Shown piece by piece: positions 57,049 to 64,000 of a stretch of DNA of 64,000 nt; within the stretch, counting starts at the first letter, position 1; every line of letters starts with the position of its first letter. The notes beneath the pieces were generated by a model. It was not told the origin of the DNA and did not search any database. It was given only the letters and a program-made list of their open reading frames with translations. This stretch comes from Glacieibacterium sp964246975 (lineage in GTDB: Bacteria; Pseudomonadota; Alphaproteobacteria; Sphingomonadales; Sphingomonadaceae): contig CAXTSL010000001.1 in the NCBI GenBank assembly GCA_964246975.1, positions 1-64,000 of the forward strand, written 5' to 3'. The translations under genes and the position numbers were made by a program.

Positions 57049-57753
57049 TCAGCGCTCCGGGACGCCGCCGGGCTTGAGATAGCGGGCGAAGGGGTAGGTT
57101 TCGGCGCGCGCGGCGACGGTCCATTCGACCATCCACGGGTGCGCCGCGACCGCCTCGACATAGGCCTGGCTCATCGCGCCGACCGCCAGCCCATAGGTGC
57201 GGATGCGCGTCACGACGGGGGCGAACATCGCGTCTGCCGCGCCGAAGCCGCCGAACAGGAAGGGGCCTTCGTGCGCGACATCGGCGTGGGTGCCGAATTG
57301 CGTCCGCGCGCGCGTCCACAGCGCGTCGATGCGCGCGACCTCGGCGCCGACGGCCTCATTGGCGACGAAGTCCGGAAAATCCTGCTTGAGGTCCATCGAA
57401 CATTCGCTGCGCAGCGCGGTGAAGCCGCTGTGCATCTCGGCGCTGATTGACCGCGCCAGCGCGCGTGCCGCCATGTCCTGCGGCCAGAAATGCCCGCGGC
57501 TCAGGCGGGCGTTGCGAACCTTGTCGGCCAGCCAGTCGGCAATCGCCAGGCTGTCCCAGACGGCGATGTCGCCGTCCCACAGCACCGGCACCTTGCCCGA
57601 CGGCAGGTCGCCCTTCGATGCGCCCGAGTCCCATTCGGGGGTGTCCATCGGCAGCACCTGCGTCTCGAAATCGAGCGCCGAGATCTTGCACGCCAGCCAG
57701 CCGCGCAGCGACCAGCTCGAATACGCGCGGTTGCCGATGATGAGCCTGAGCAT
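57049..57753 (-). CDS. Glutathione S-transferase family protein
   Basis: A 234-residue GST-like protein with an N-terminal thioredoxin-type domain (LIIGNRAYSSWSLRGWLACK, where the serine run occupies the active-site position; then KVPVLWDGDIAVWDSLAIAD for the glutathione-binding loop) and a helical C-terminal domain. GAADAMFAPVVTRIRTYGL is the conserved D-containing helix. These members are common in sphingomonads and may conjugate or isomerise xenobiotics; the substrate is unknown. ATG 57753 is divergent from panB by 68 bases. Confidence 0.88.
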   Translation of the reverse strand: MLRLIIGNRAYSSWSLRGWLACKISALDFETQVLPMDTPEWDSGASKGDLPSGKVPVLWDGDIAVWDSLAIADWLADKVRNARLSRGHFWPQDMAARALARSISAEMHSGFTALRSECSMDLKQDFPDFVANEAVGAEVARIDALWTRARTQFGTHADVAHEGPFLFGGFGAADAMFAPVVTRIRTYGLAVGAMSQAYVEAVAAHPWMVEWTVAARAETYPFARYLKPGGVPER

Positions 57754-57821
57754 GATGCCTCCCCTGCCCGTGCCAGCCGCCGGGCTTTCGCGTTGCCGAT
57801 GTTTCGGGCAGTCTCCGCGCC

Positions 57822-58697
57822 ATGTCCACCACCTTCACCCTCGATACCGCGACGAGCCGCGCGACACCGACGCCTGCGCCGATGAAGCGCCTGACCGTAC
57901 CGACGATCGCGCGGCGCAAGGGGGCTGAGCCAATCGTCATGCTGACGGCGTACACCGCGCGGATGGCGCAGTTGCTCGACGCCCATTGCGACGTGCTGCT
58001 CGTCGGCGATTCGCTCGGGCAGGTGATCTACGGCCTCGATACGACGGTGCGCGTGACGCTCGACATGATGTGCGCGCACGGCGCGGCAGTGGTGCGCGGC
58101 TCGTACCACAGTGTTGTCGTGGTGGACCTGCCGTTCGGGAGCTACGAGGCTTCGCCCGCTGCCGCTTTCGCCAGCGCGGCGCGGGTGCTCAAGGAAACCG
58201 GCGCGGCGGCGGTCAAGCTCGAGGGCGGCGCGGCGATGGCCGACACGGTGCGCTTCCTCGTCGCGCGCGGCATCCCCGTCGTCGGCCATGTCGGGTTGAC
58301 GCCGCAGGCGATCAACGTGCTCGGCGGCTATGGCGCGCGCGGCAAGTCGGAGGGCGAGTTCGCCAAGATCGTCGGCGACGCCACCGCCATCGCCGAGGCC
58401 GGGGCGTTCCTGATCGTCGTCGAGGGCGTCGTCGAGCCGCTGGCGCGCGCCATCACCGAGGCCGTCGCCTGCCCGACGATCGGCATCGGCGCATCGCCCG
58501 CCTGCGACGGGCAGGTGCTGGTCATCGACGACATGCTCGGCATGTTCGAACGCACCGCACGCTTCGTCCGCCGCTTCGACGACCTCGCGGAGCGTATCGA
58601 CAGGGCGGCGGCGGACTATGCGAGCGCCGTGCGTGACCGCAGCTTCCCGGCGGCGGCGGAACTCTACGGTGTCGCCGCGCCCGTTGCGGGGGGTTAA
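57822..58697 (+). CDS. panB: 3-methyl-2-oxobutanoate hydroxymethyltransferase
   Basis: A 291-residue PanB, which makes ketopantoate in pantothenate/CoA synthesis with 5,10-methylene-THF. Family features are EPIVMLTAYTARMAQLLDAH, VLLVGDSLGQVIYGLDTTVR (metal-binding Asp), VVVDLPFGSYEASPAAAFA, AAAVKLEGG (catalytic Lys and Glu), IPVVGHVGLTPQAIN and PTIGIGASPACDGQVLVIDD. The first 20 residues before MKRLTVPTI are a variable extension, and ATG 57822 or an in-frame ATG near residue 21 could be the start. panC and panD are not adjacent. Confidence 0.96.
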   Translation: MSTTFTLDTATSRATPTPAPMKRLTVPTIARRKGAEPIVMLTAYTARMAQLLDAHCDVLLVGDSLGQVIYGLDTTVRVTLDMMCAHGAAVVRGSYHSVVVVDLPFGSYEASPAAAFASAARVLKETGAAAVKLEGGAAMADTVRFLVARGIPVVGHVGLTPQAINVLGGYGARGKSEGEFAKIVGDATAIAEAGAFLIVVEGVVEPLARAITEAVACPTIGIGASPACDGQVLVIDDMLGMFERTARFVRRFDDLAERIDRAAADYASAVRDRSFPAAAELYGVAAPVAGG

Positions 58698-58774
58698 TCG
58701 GCGTCGCCATATGTTTTGCGTGGACGCGCGCGCCCCGCTAAGGCTCACGCGCGCAAATTCCCGGAGCAGCAGAC

Positions 58775-59479
58775 TTGGCCCAGATCGGCGAGACGGACGA
58801 CGCCTTCATCCGCGAGGTCGACGAGGGCTATCGCCGCGACCAGCTCAAGGACTTCTGGAAGTCGTGGGGGCGCTGGCTGATCGCCGTCGTCGTGCTCGGA
58901 CTGGCGGGGCTGGCCGGACTATTGTGGTGGCAGGGCGAGAAAGTCCGCCGCGACGGCGTCGCGGGCGAGGACTTCAGCCGCGCGCTGACCAAGCTCGAAA
59001 CCGGCAACACGCCCGAGGCGACGCCGATCCTGAACGGCCTCGCAGGCGGCGGCAACGCGGGCTACGCGACACTCGCCAGGCTGACGCTCGCCGCCAATGC
59101 CGTGCAGGCGGGCGATACCGCCAAGGCCGTCAGGCTCTATACCGCGATCGCCGACGACGCCGCGCAGCCGCAGCCGTTTCGCGACCTCGCGCTCGTCAAG
59201 GCGGTGCGCCTCGACTACGACGCGCTGCCGCCGGCGACCGTGATCGCGCGCCTCAAGACGCTCAGCGTCCCCGGCAATCCGTGGTTCGGCGTCGCGGGCG
59301 AAATGACCGCCATCGCGCAGCTCAAGCTCGGCCAGCCGCAGCTCGCGGGCGCGCTGCTGGCGGGGATCGCGCGCGACACGTCGCTGCCGCCGACGCTGCG
59401 CGGGCGCGCGCAGCAGCTTGCCGGGTCGCTGGGCGTCGTCACCGGGCCGCTCAAGTCGGCGGCGGAGACCGCCAAGTGA
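58775..59479 (+). CDS. YfgM-like membrane-anchored tetratricopeptide protein
   Basis: A 234-residue protein with one TM (WLIAVVVLGLAGLAGLLWWQ, about residues 33-52) and a periplasmic helical-repeat region recognisable in AGYATLARLTLAANAVQAGD, DLALVKAVRLDYDALPPATV and GQPQLAGALLAGIARD. It is preceded by a short charged N terminus (DDAFIREVDEGYRRDQLKDF), typical of YfgM/tetratricopeptide partners of bamB. TTG start 58775 with GGAG eight bases upstream. Its stop overlaps the bamB GTG (GTGA), and the gene order (this, bamB, der) is the conserved proteobacterial one. YfgM interacts with the SecYEG/PpiD periplasmic chaperone system in E. coli. Confidence 0.85.
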   Translation: MAQIGETDDAFIREVDEGYRRDQLKDFWKSWGRWLIAVVVLGLAGLAGLLWWQGEKVRRDGVAGEDFSRALTKLETGNTPEATPILNGLAGGGNAGYATLARLTLAANAVQAGDTAKAVRLYTAIADDAAQPQPFRDLALVKAVRLDYDALPPATVIARLKTLSVPGNPWFGVAGEMTAIAQLKLGQPQLAGALLAGIARDTSLPPTLRGRAQQLAGSLGVVTGPLKSAAETAK

Positions 59480-60804
59480 AGCACGCCATCCGCACCCTCG
59501 CCGCGCCGCTCGCGCTGCTCATCGCCGTCAGCGGCTGCAGCATCTTCAAGGGCAAGGTGGCGAAGACCCCGACGGTCGGCGAGCGCGTCCCCGTCCTCGA
59601 TTTCGAGACGCGCGTCGAGGCCGAACCCGAACTCGCCAGCGTCGAAGTCCGCCTGCCGCCGCCGACGGTCAACGCCGACTGGCCGCAGCCCGGCGGCTCG
59701 CCGTCGAAGGCGGTCGCGCACGTCGCGCTGCCCGATACCGTCGCGCCGGCGTGGAGCGTCAAGATCGGGCGCGGCAGCGACGGCACGCGCCGGTTGAACG
59801 CCGCGCCGGTGGTGCTCGGCGGCAAGGTCTACACGATGGACACCGAGGCGACGGTGCGCGCGTTCGACGCCGCGACGGGCCGCGAGGCGTGGGCCGCCGC
59901 GATCGTCGTCAAGGGCGAGGACAAGCGCGCCGGGTTCGGCGGCGGCGTCAGCGCGGGCGAGGGACGGGTCTACGCGACGAGCGGCTACGGCGTCGTCGCG
60001 GCGTTCGATGCGGCGACGGGCGCGCAAGTCTGGCGCGTCGCGCTCGGGGTGCCGTTCCGCGGCGCGCCGACGGTGGCGGGCGGGCGCATCTATGCACTGA
60101 CGCAGGACAACCAGCTGTACGCGCTCGACGCCGCCAAGGGCACGACGGTGTGGAACGTCGCGGGGACCGTCGAGGTCGCCGGGCTGCTCGGCGGCGGCGC
60201 GCCGGCGTTCGCCAACGATACGCTCGTCGTCGGCTATTCGAGCGGCGAACTCAACGCCTTGCGCGCCGAGAACGGCCGGACGGTGTGGACCGACGCGCTG
60301 TCGCGCACCGGCCGCACGACGGCGCTCAACGCGCTGACCGACATCGACGCGTCGCCGGTCATCGACAACGGCCGCGTCTTCGCCATCGGCCACGGCGGGC
60401 GCATGGCGGCGATCGAGCTGTCGACCGGGCAACGTGTCTGGGAGCGCAATTTCGCGGGCGTCGAGACGCCGTGGGTGGCGGGCGACTTCGTCTATGCAGT
60501 GACCCTCGACGGCGAGGTCGTCTGCGTGACGCGCGGCGACGGCAAGATCAAATGGGTCCACCGCCTCGCGCGCTATGGCAACGTCAAGAAGAAGACCGGC
60601 GCGATCGAATGGTCGGGCCCGGTGCTGGCATCGGACCGGCTGTTGCTCAGCGGTTCGAACCGGCTGCTGGTCACCGTCTCGCCGTACACCGGCAAGACGC
60701 TGTCGTCGGTCAAGCTGTCGGCACCTGCGTATTTGCCGCCGATCGTCGCGGGCAAGACGGTGTATCTGCTGACCGACGACGGCAAGCTGACGGCGTATCG
60801 GTAG
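59476..60804 (+). CDS. bamB: Outer-membrane protein assembly factor BamB
   Basis: A 442-residue PQQ-like eight-bladed beta-propeller lipoprotein of the BAM complex, which folds beta-barrel proteins into the outer membrane. The lipobox is in ALLIAVSGCSIFKGK. Repeated propeller blades appear as VRAFDAATGREAWAAAI, VAAFDAATGAQVWRVAL, LYALDAAKGTTVWNVAG and LNALRAENGRTVWTDAL. ATVRAF-type strands recur at the family spacing. GTG start overlaps the upstream TGA. The length is usual for alphaproteobacteria. A palindromic repeat (60811-60856) and then der follow. Confidence 0.93.
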   Translation: MKHAIRTLAAPLALLIAVSGCSIFKGKVAKTPTVGERVPVLDFETRVEAEPELASVEVRLPPPTVNADWPQPGGSPSKAVAHVALPDTVAPAWSVKIGRGSDGTRRLNAAPVVLGGKVYTMDTEATVRAFDAATGREAWAAAIVVKGEDKRAGFGGGVSAGEGRVYATSGYGVVAAFDAATGAQVWRVALGVPFRGAPTVAGGRIYALTQDNQLYALDAAKGTTVWNVAGTVEVAGLLGGGAPAFANDTLVVGYSSGELNALRAENGRTVWTDALSRTGRTTALNALTDIDASPVIDNGRVFAIGHGGRMAAIELSTGQRVWERNFAGVETPWVAGDFVYAVTLDGEVVCVTRGDGKIKWVHRLARYGNVKKKTGAIEWSGPVLASDRLLLSGSNRLLVTVSPYTGKTLSSVKLSAPAYLPPIVAGKTVYLLTDDGKLTAYR

Positions 60805-60810
60805 GCTTCT

Positions 60811-60856
60811 TCCCCTCCCCTCTCTCGGTTCGCAAGCGCTCACCGGGAGGGGAGGG
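60811..60856. repeat. Dispersed palindromic repeat, second copy of the 7207-7251 module
   Basis: cccctcccctctctcggttc ... cgctcaccgggaggggaggg, essentially identical over about 43 bases to 7207-7251, although 53 kb apart and in an unrelated gene context (here between bamB and der). Single module, unlike the double module after etfA. Confidence 0.85.
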
Positions 60857-60906
60857 AGCAGAAGCCAGGTTCGACGCGCGCGCCTAAATCCCCTACAGCG
60901 CGCGCC

Positions 60907-62298
60907 ATGTCCTCCCCCGTCAAACCCGTCGTCGTCATCGTCGGCCGTCCCAATGTCGGCAAATCGACCCTGTTCAACCGCCTTGTCGGGCGCAAGCTGG
61001 CGCTCGTCGACGATACGCCCGGCGTCACCCGCGACCGGCGCGAGGGGGCGGCGAGCCTGCACGATCTCGACTTCACCATCGTCGACACCGCCGGGTTCGA
61101 GGATGCCGATGCCGCCAGCCTCGCGGGGCGGATGCGTGCGCAAACCGACGCGGCGCTCGGCGAGGCCGATGTCGCGCTGCTGATCTTCGACGCGCGCGCC
61201 GGGGTGACGCCGCTCGACCGGCATTTCGCGCAGTGGCTGCGCAGTCACGACATGACGGTCATTCTCGTCGCCAACAAGGCCGAGGGGCGCGCGGGGGAGG
61301 GCGGCGTCGCCGAAAGCTATGCGCTCGGCTTCGGCGCGCCGGTGCAGATTTCGGCCGAGCACGGCGAAGGCATGGCCGATCTATACGAGGCGCTGATGCC
61401 CGTCCTCGACCCGATCGTCGCGGCGAACGTGCTTCCCGAGGAGGAGCCCGACGACAGTTCCGAAGCCGCCGCCGCGCGCCGCTATGCCGAGCCGCTCAAG
61501 TTCGCCATCGTCGGGCGTCCCAACGCGGGCAAGTCGACGCTGATCAACAAGCTGCTCGGGCAGGACCGCCTCGTCGTCGGCCCCGAGGCGGGGATCACGC
61601 GCGATTCGATCGCGATTCCCTGGGCATGGGAAGGGCGGGCGGTCCGACTGATCGACACGGCGGGCCTCAGGAAGCGCGCTAAGGTCGTCGACAAGCTCGA
61701 GAAGATGTCGGCCGCCGACACCAAATACGCCGTCGACTTCGCCGAGGTCGTCGTGCTGCTCCTCGATGCGACGCTCGGTCTCGAGGCGCAGGACCTGCGT
61801 ATCGCCGATCTCGTGCTGAGCGAGGGGCGGGGGCTGATCGTGGCGCTCAACAAATGGGATGTCGCGGAAAACGGCAGCAGCCTGTTCCAGGGCGTCCGCA
61901 AGGCGCTCGACGAGGGGCTGGCGCAGATCAAGGGCGTGCCGCTCCTGACCGTCTCGGGGGCGACGGGGCGCGGCCTCGACGTACTGATGAAGGTCGCCTT
62001 CGAGGCGCGCGACGCGTGGAGCCGCCGGGTCAGCACGGCGGCGCTCAACCGCTGGTTCGAAGCCGCGCTCGACCGCAACCCGCCGCCCGCGCCGAGCGGC
62101 CGCCGTATTAAGCTGCGCTACGTCACCCAGGTCACCAGCCGCCCGCCGACCTTCGTGGTCTTCGGCAACCGCACCGACGAGCTGCCTGAAAGCTATCGGC
62201 GGTATTTGGTCAACGGCCTGCGCGACGAACTGGGGTTCGAGGGCGTGCCGATCCGCCTGACCTTCCGGGGCGGCAAGAACCCCTTCGACCGCGACTGA
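60907..62298 (+). CDS. der: Ribosome-assembly GTPase Der
   Basis: A 463-residue EngA/Der with two tandem GTPase domains, required for 50S subunit assembly. Domain 1: VVIVGRPNVGKSTLFNRLVG (P-loop), DDTPGVTRDRREGAA, IVDTAGFEDADAAS and VANKAEG. Domain 2: AIVGRPNAGKSTLINKLLGQ, PEAGITRDSIAIPW, LIDTAGLRKRAKV and ALNKWDV. The C-terminal KH-like domain has PSGRRIKLRYVTQVTSRPPT and FVVFGNRTDELPESYRRYLV. ATG 60907, complete. Domain 1 carries VANKAEG where NKxD is standard, so the nucleotide-specificity residue differs (Glu for Asp), a known variant in some Der proteins. Confidence 0.96.
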   Translation: MSSPVKPVVVIVGRPNVGKSTLFNRLVGRKLALVDDTPGVTRDRREGAASLHDLDFTIVDTAGFEDADAASLAGRMRAQTDAALGEADVALLIFDARAGVTPLDRHFAQWLRSHDMTVILVANKAEGRAGEGGVAESYALGFGAPVQISAEHGEGMADLYEALMPVLDPIVAANVLPEEEPDDSSEAAAARRYAEPLKFAIVGRPNAGKSTLINKLLGQDRLVVGPEAGITRDSIAIPWAWEGRAVRLIDTAGLRKRAKVVDKLEKMSAADTKYAVDFAEVVVLLLDATLGLEAQDLRIADLVLSEGRGLIVALNKWDVAENGSSLFQGVRKALDEGLAQIKGVPLLTVSGATGRGLDVLMKVAFEARDAWSRRVSTAALNRWFEAALDRNPPPAPSGRRIKLRYVTQVTSRPPTFVVFGNRTDELPESYRRYLVNGLRDELGFEGVPIRLTFRGGKNPFDRD

Positions 62299-62308
62299 GG
62301 CGCGCCGG

Positions 62309-63307
62309 TTACGCGGCGCGCGCCGGAAACTCGATCTCGTCGACGACACGGTGGCCCGACGCGTCGCGGCGCAGCTGGACGACGATGTCGATGACCGAAC
62401 GTGCATAGGCGACGATCTCGGCGCGCCCGAGATTGACGCGCGCCTGCAGTGCGAGCAGCGCGACCTGCTCGATCGCGCCCGCGCAGCTGTTGGCGTGGAT
62501 CGTCGAGATCGACCCCGGATGCCCGGTGTTGACCGCGCGCAGGAAGCTGAACGCCTCGGCCCCGCGCATCTCGCCGAGCAGCAGCCGGTCGGGGCGCATC
62601 CTGAGCGCCGCCTGGAGCAGGTCCTCGGGCGTCACGTCGGCCTCGCCGGTGGTGCCGCGCACCGCGACGAGGCCGAGCGCGTTGGGCCGGTCGAGCGAAA
62701 CCTCGGGGGTGTCCTCGATGGTGATGACGCGCTCGTGCGGGGCGATCCGCTTGAGCAGCGCGTTGAGAAACGTGGTCTTGCCGCTCGACGTGCCGCCCGA
62801 CACAAGGATGGTCTTGCGCGCCGCCACCGCCGCGCCGAAGAACCCCAGCACGTCGCCCGCCGCGAGTTGTTCGCGCAACGCCCGGTCGTCGTCGCCACGG
62901 TCGCGGCGGACGCCCGCGAACGCCCCGGCGGCGGCATAGTCGGCGAGGTCGAGGTCGACGGGGACATGCCGCCGAATTGCGATCGCAAGGTGCGCGCGCG
63001 TCGCGGGCGGCGCGATGATCTGGATGCGCTCGCCGCCGGGCAGCAGCCCCGAAAGCAAGGGGTGCGCGCGGCTGACGCCCTGATGGTTGGCGCGCGCCAC
63101 CTGCGCGGCGAGGCGTTGCAGCGCGGTCGGGCCGAGATCGGGGACCTCGACACGCTCCATCTGCGCCTGCCCGTTGGTCTCGACCCAGATTTCATGCGGG
63201 CGATTGACAAGGATCTCGCTGACCCCGGGGCGTGTCAGCCACGGCTCGAGGGGCTTGAGGAACGAGCGCAGATAGACGCCGTCGCCGCCGAGTTCGACGA
63301 CGCTCAT
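62309..63307 (-). CDS. virB11: VirB11-type type IV secretion ATPase
   Basis: A 332-residue VirB11 ATPase, a hexameric traffic ATPase at the cytoplasmic face of type IV secretion systems. The N-terminal domain has FLKPLEPWLTRPGVSEILVN and RPHEIWVETNGQAQMERVEV. The catalytic domain shows Walker A in ILVSGGTSSGKTTFLNALLK, VITIEDTPEV, the Asp box RPDRLLLGEMRGAEAFSFLR and the His box NTGHPGSISTIHANS. Start overlaps the virB10 stop (ATGA). It converges on der with ten bases between stops. It is the last gene of a cluster extending past the right edge. Confidence 0.93.
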   Translation of the reverse strand: MSVVELGGDGVYLRSFLKPLEPWLTRPGVSEILVNRPHEIWVETNGQAQMERVEVPDLGPTALQRLAAQVARANHQGVSRAHPLLSGLLPGGERIQIIAPPATRAHLAIAIRRHVPVDLDLADYAAAGAFAGVRRDRGDDDRALREQLAAGDVLGFFGAAVAARKTILVSGGTSSGKTTFLNALLKRIAPHERVITIEDTPEVSLDRPNALGLVAVRGTTGEADVTPEDLLQAALRMRPDRLLLGEMRGAEAFSFLRAVNTGHPGSISTIHANSCAGAIEQVALLALQARVNLGRAEIVAYARSVIDIVVQLRRDASGHRVVDEIEFPARAA

Positions 63308-64000
63308 CGCCTGGCTCCGGTCTCGACGGCGAAGTCGAGGTCCTTGGCGACGAAGACGCGTACCGGAGTGCCCTGCGCGACCTTGATCGTCGGCGGGATG
63401 TCGATGTCGCGCTGCAGCGCCACCGTCGCCAGTTGCGTCGCCTGCGCGGGCGACCCGATGGTCACCGAACCGCCCGACCGCGCGGTGGCGACGAGATAGT
63501 CGAGGCCCGAAGTAATCACCGAGAGCAGCGCCGCCGCGCCGAAGCGGCGCAAGAAATGGCTGTTGACCTTGCCGCCGAGCCCCGCCGTGCCGAGCGGATC
63601 GGTCGCCGCCGACCCGAGCTGCACCGAGACGCCGTCGTTCCTGAGCATGCGCGTCCAGATGACGAAGGCGCGGCTCTGCCCGAGCGCGACACCGCTCGAA
63701 TACTGGCCGATCAGGCGACTGCCGCGCGGGATGAGGATTTTCGTCCCGTCGAAGCCGCGCACGTCGCGGCTGACGACGGCGCGGACGAGGCCGGGCAGGT
63801 CGGAGTTGATCGCGGTCTCCAGCACCCCGGTGATGATCGTGCCCTGCGGCACGACGAGGTCGGTCGACGACATGCGGTCGATGCCGACGGTGTCGGGACG
63901 CGCGCGCGTGACGCGGTCGAGAAAGGATTCGTTCGCCGACTGGCGCGGGCCGCCGCCGGTCTGGGGTGCCGCAGCGGCGGCACCGGCTGCAGGCGCGGCA
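63304..64000 (-). CDS. virB10: VirB10/TrbI-type type IV secretion protein, C-terminal part (runs off the right edge)
   Basis: About 231 C-terminal residues of VirB10, the scaffold protein that spans from the inner to the outer membrane in type IV secretion. Family features are VPQGTIITGVLETAINSDLP, GLVRAVVSRDVRGFDGTKIL, IPRGSRLIGQYSSGVALGQS, the FVIWTRMLRNDGVSVQLGSA strand, GLGGKVNSHFLRRFGAAALL and a final VRVFVAKDLDF. Before residue LVVPQG the chain is rich in Ala/Pro/Gly (periplasmic linker). The cytoplasmic and TM start lies outside the window. The TGA overlaps the virB11 ATG. Confidence 0.92.
   Translation of the reverse strand, partial: AAPAAGAAAAAPQTGGGPRQSANESFLDRVTRARPDTVGIDRMSSTDLVVPQGTIITGVLETAINSDLPGLVRAVVSRDVRGFDGTKILIPRGSRLIGQYSSGVALGQSRAFVIWTRMLRNDGVSVQLGSAATDPLGTAGLGGKVNSHFLRRFGAAALLSVITSGLDYLVATARSGGSVTIGSPAQATQLATVALQRDIDIPPTIKVAQGTPVRVFVAKDLDFAVETGARR

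Noticed and set aside
7110..60856. CRISPR array from the repeated palindromes
   Set aside because: Copies are tens of kilobases apart with no regular spacers, and no cas genes are present.

Overview
The window is GC-rich alphaproteobacterial chromosome, most likely from the Sphingomonadales. Three things point there. Two intact exported proteases, and one decayed remnant, end in the PEPxxWA-CTERM sorting signal (VPEPxxWA, hydrophobic stretch, RRR). The order secB / timA / mltA / smr is the usual alphaproteobacterial one. Genes are tightly packed, with many 4-base ATGA/GTGA stop-start overlaps. A run of ten Ns at 47679-47688 inside a coding region shows this is a draft, possibly metagenomic, assembly.

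Layout. 1-7.1 kb: 5' end of alaS, a Uma2-type nuclease, secB, the timA-mltA-smr cluster, an exported methyltransferase and etfBA. 7.1-9.2 kb: a dispersed palindromic repeat, an adenine methyltransferase fused to a nuclease-like domain, and the tail of a dead PEPxxWA-CTERM gene. 9.2-15.3 kb: YjbR-dnaN, GNAT, and a Rieske oxygenase / Fic / DUF72 operon opposite a DUF3237 gene. 15.3-15.66 kb: a lower-GC island without ordinary genes. It carries a 26-residue membrane peptide behind a near-perfect Shine-Dalgarno, a convergent antisense promoter and terminator, and two direct repeats, arranged as in the Fst/par and holin-like type I toxin-antitoxin loci of Gram-positive bacteria. 15.7-18.1 kb: YgjP-like peptidase, YcgN, SCO1/SenC and an ankyrin protein.

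18.1-27.3 kb holds an overlapping three-gene operon I cannot assign to a named system. It encodes a 1375-residue membrane protein with extracytoplasmic regions and a cytoplasmic winged-helix-like tail, a 1214-residue double protease (subtilase plus thermolysin-like domain), and a metallo-beta-lactamase-fold hydrolase. A second thermolysin-like protein lies at 29.4-30.9 kb, beyond a YCII / ECF42 sigma pair whose sigma gene carries an in-frame TGA.

31-43 kb is mostly envelope and housekeeping: GDPD, SufE, two YkgJ cysteine-cluster paralogs, an L,D-transpeptidase opposite an M15 peptidase, two small coiled-coil proteins, a PLP enzyme, a DD-carboxypeptidase, a RidA gene with a nonsense codon, and a three-domain glycosidase-like/deacetylase/glycosyltransferase protein. 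43.5-52 kb: nadB, a multi-span glycosyltransferase-like protein, an MBL hydrolase broken by the assembly gap, polA and a DEAD-box helicase. 52.5-55.5 kb: two divergent PEPxxWA-CTERM proteases. 55.6-62.3 kb: HAD phosphatase / nucleotidyltransferase, GST, panB, a tetratricopeptide-like protein, bamB and der. The right edge enters a type IV secretion cluster (virB11, virB10).

The two strongest novelty candidates are the type I toxin-antitoxin-like locus at 15.4-15.6 kb and the sensor / dual-protease / MBL operon at 18.2-27.3 kb. I found no rRNA, tRNA, CRISPR array, integrase or intact insertion sequence.
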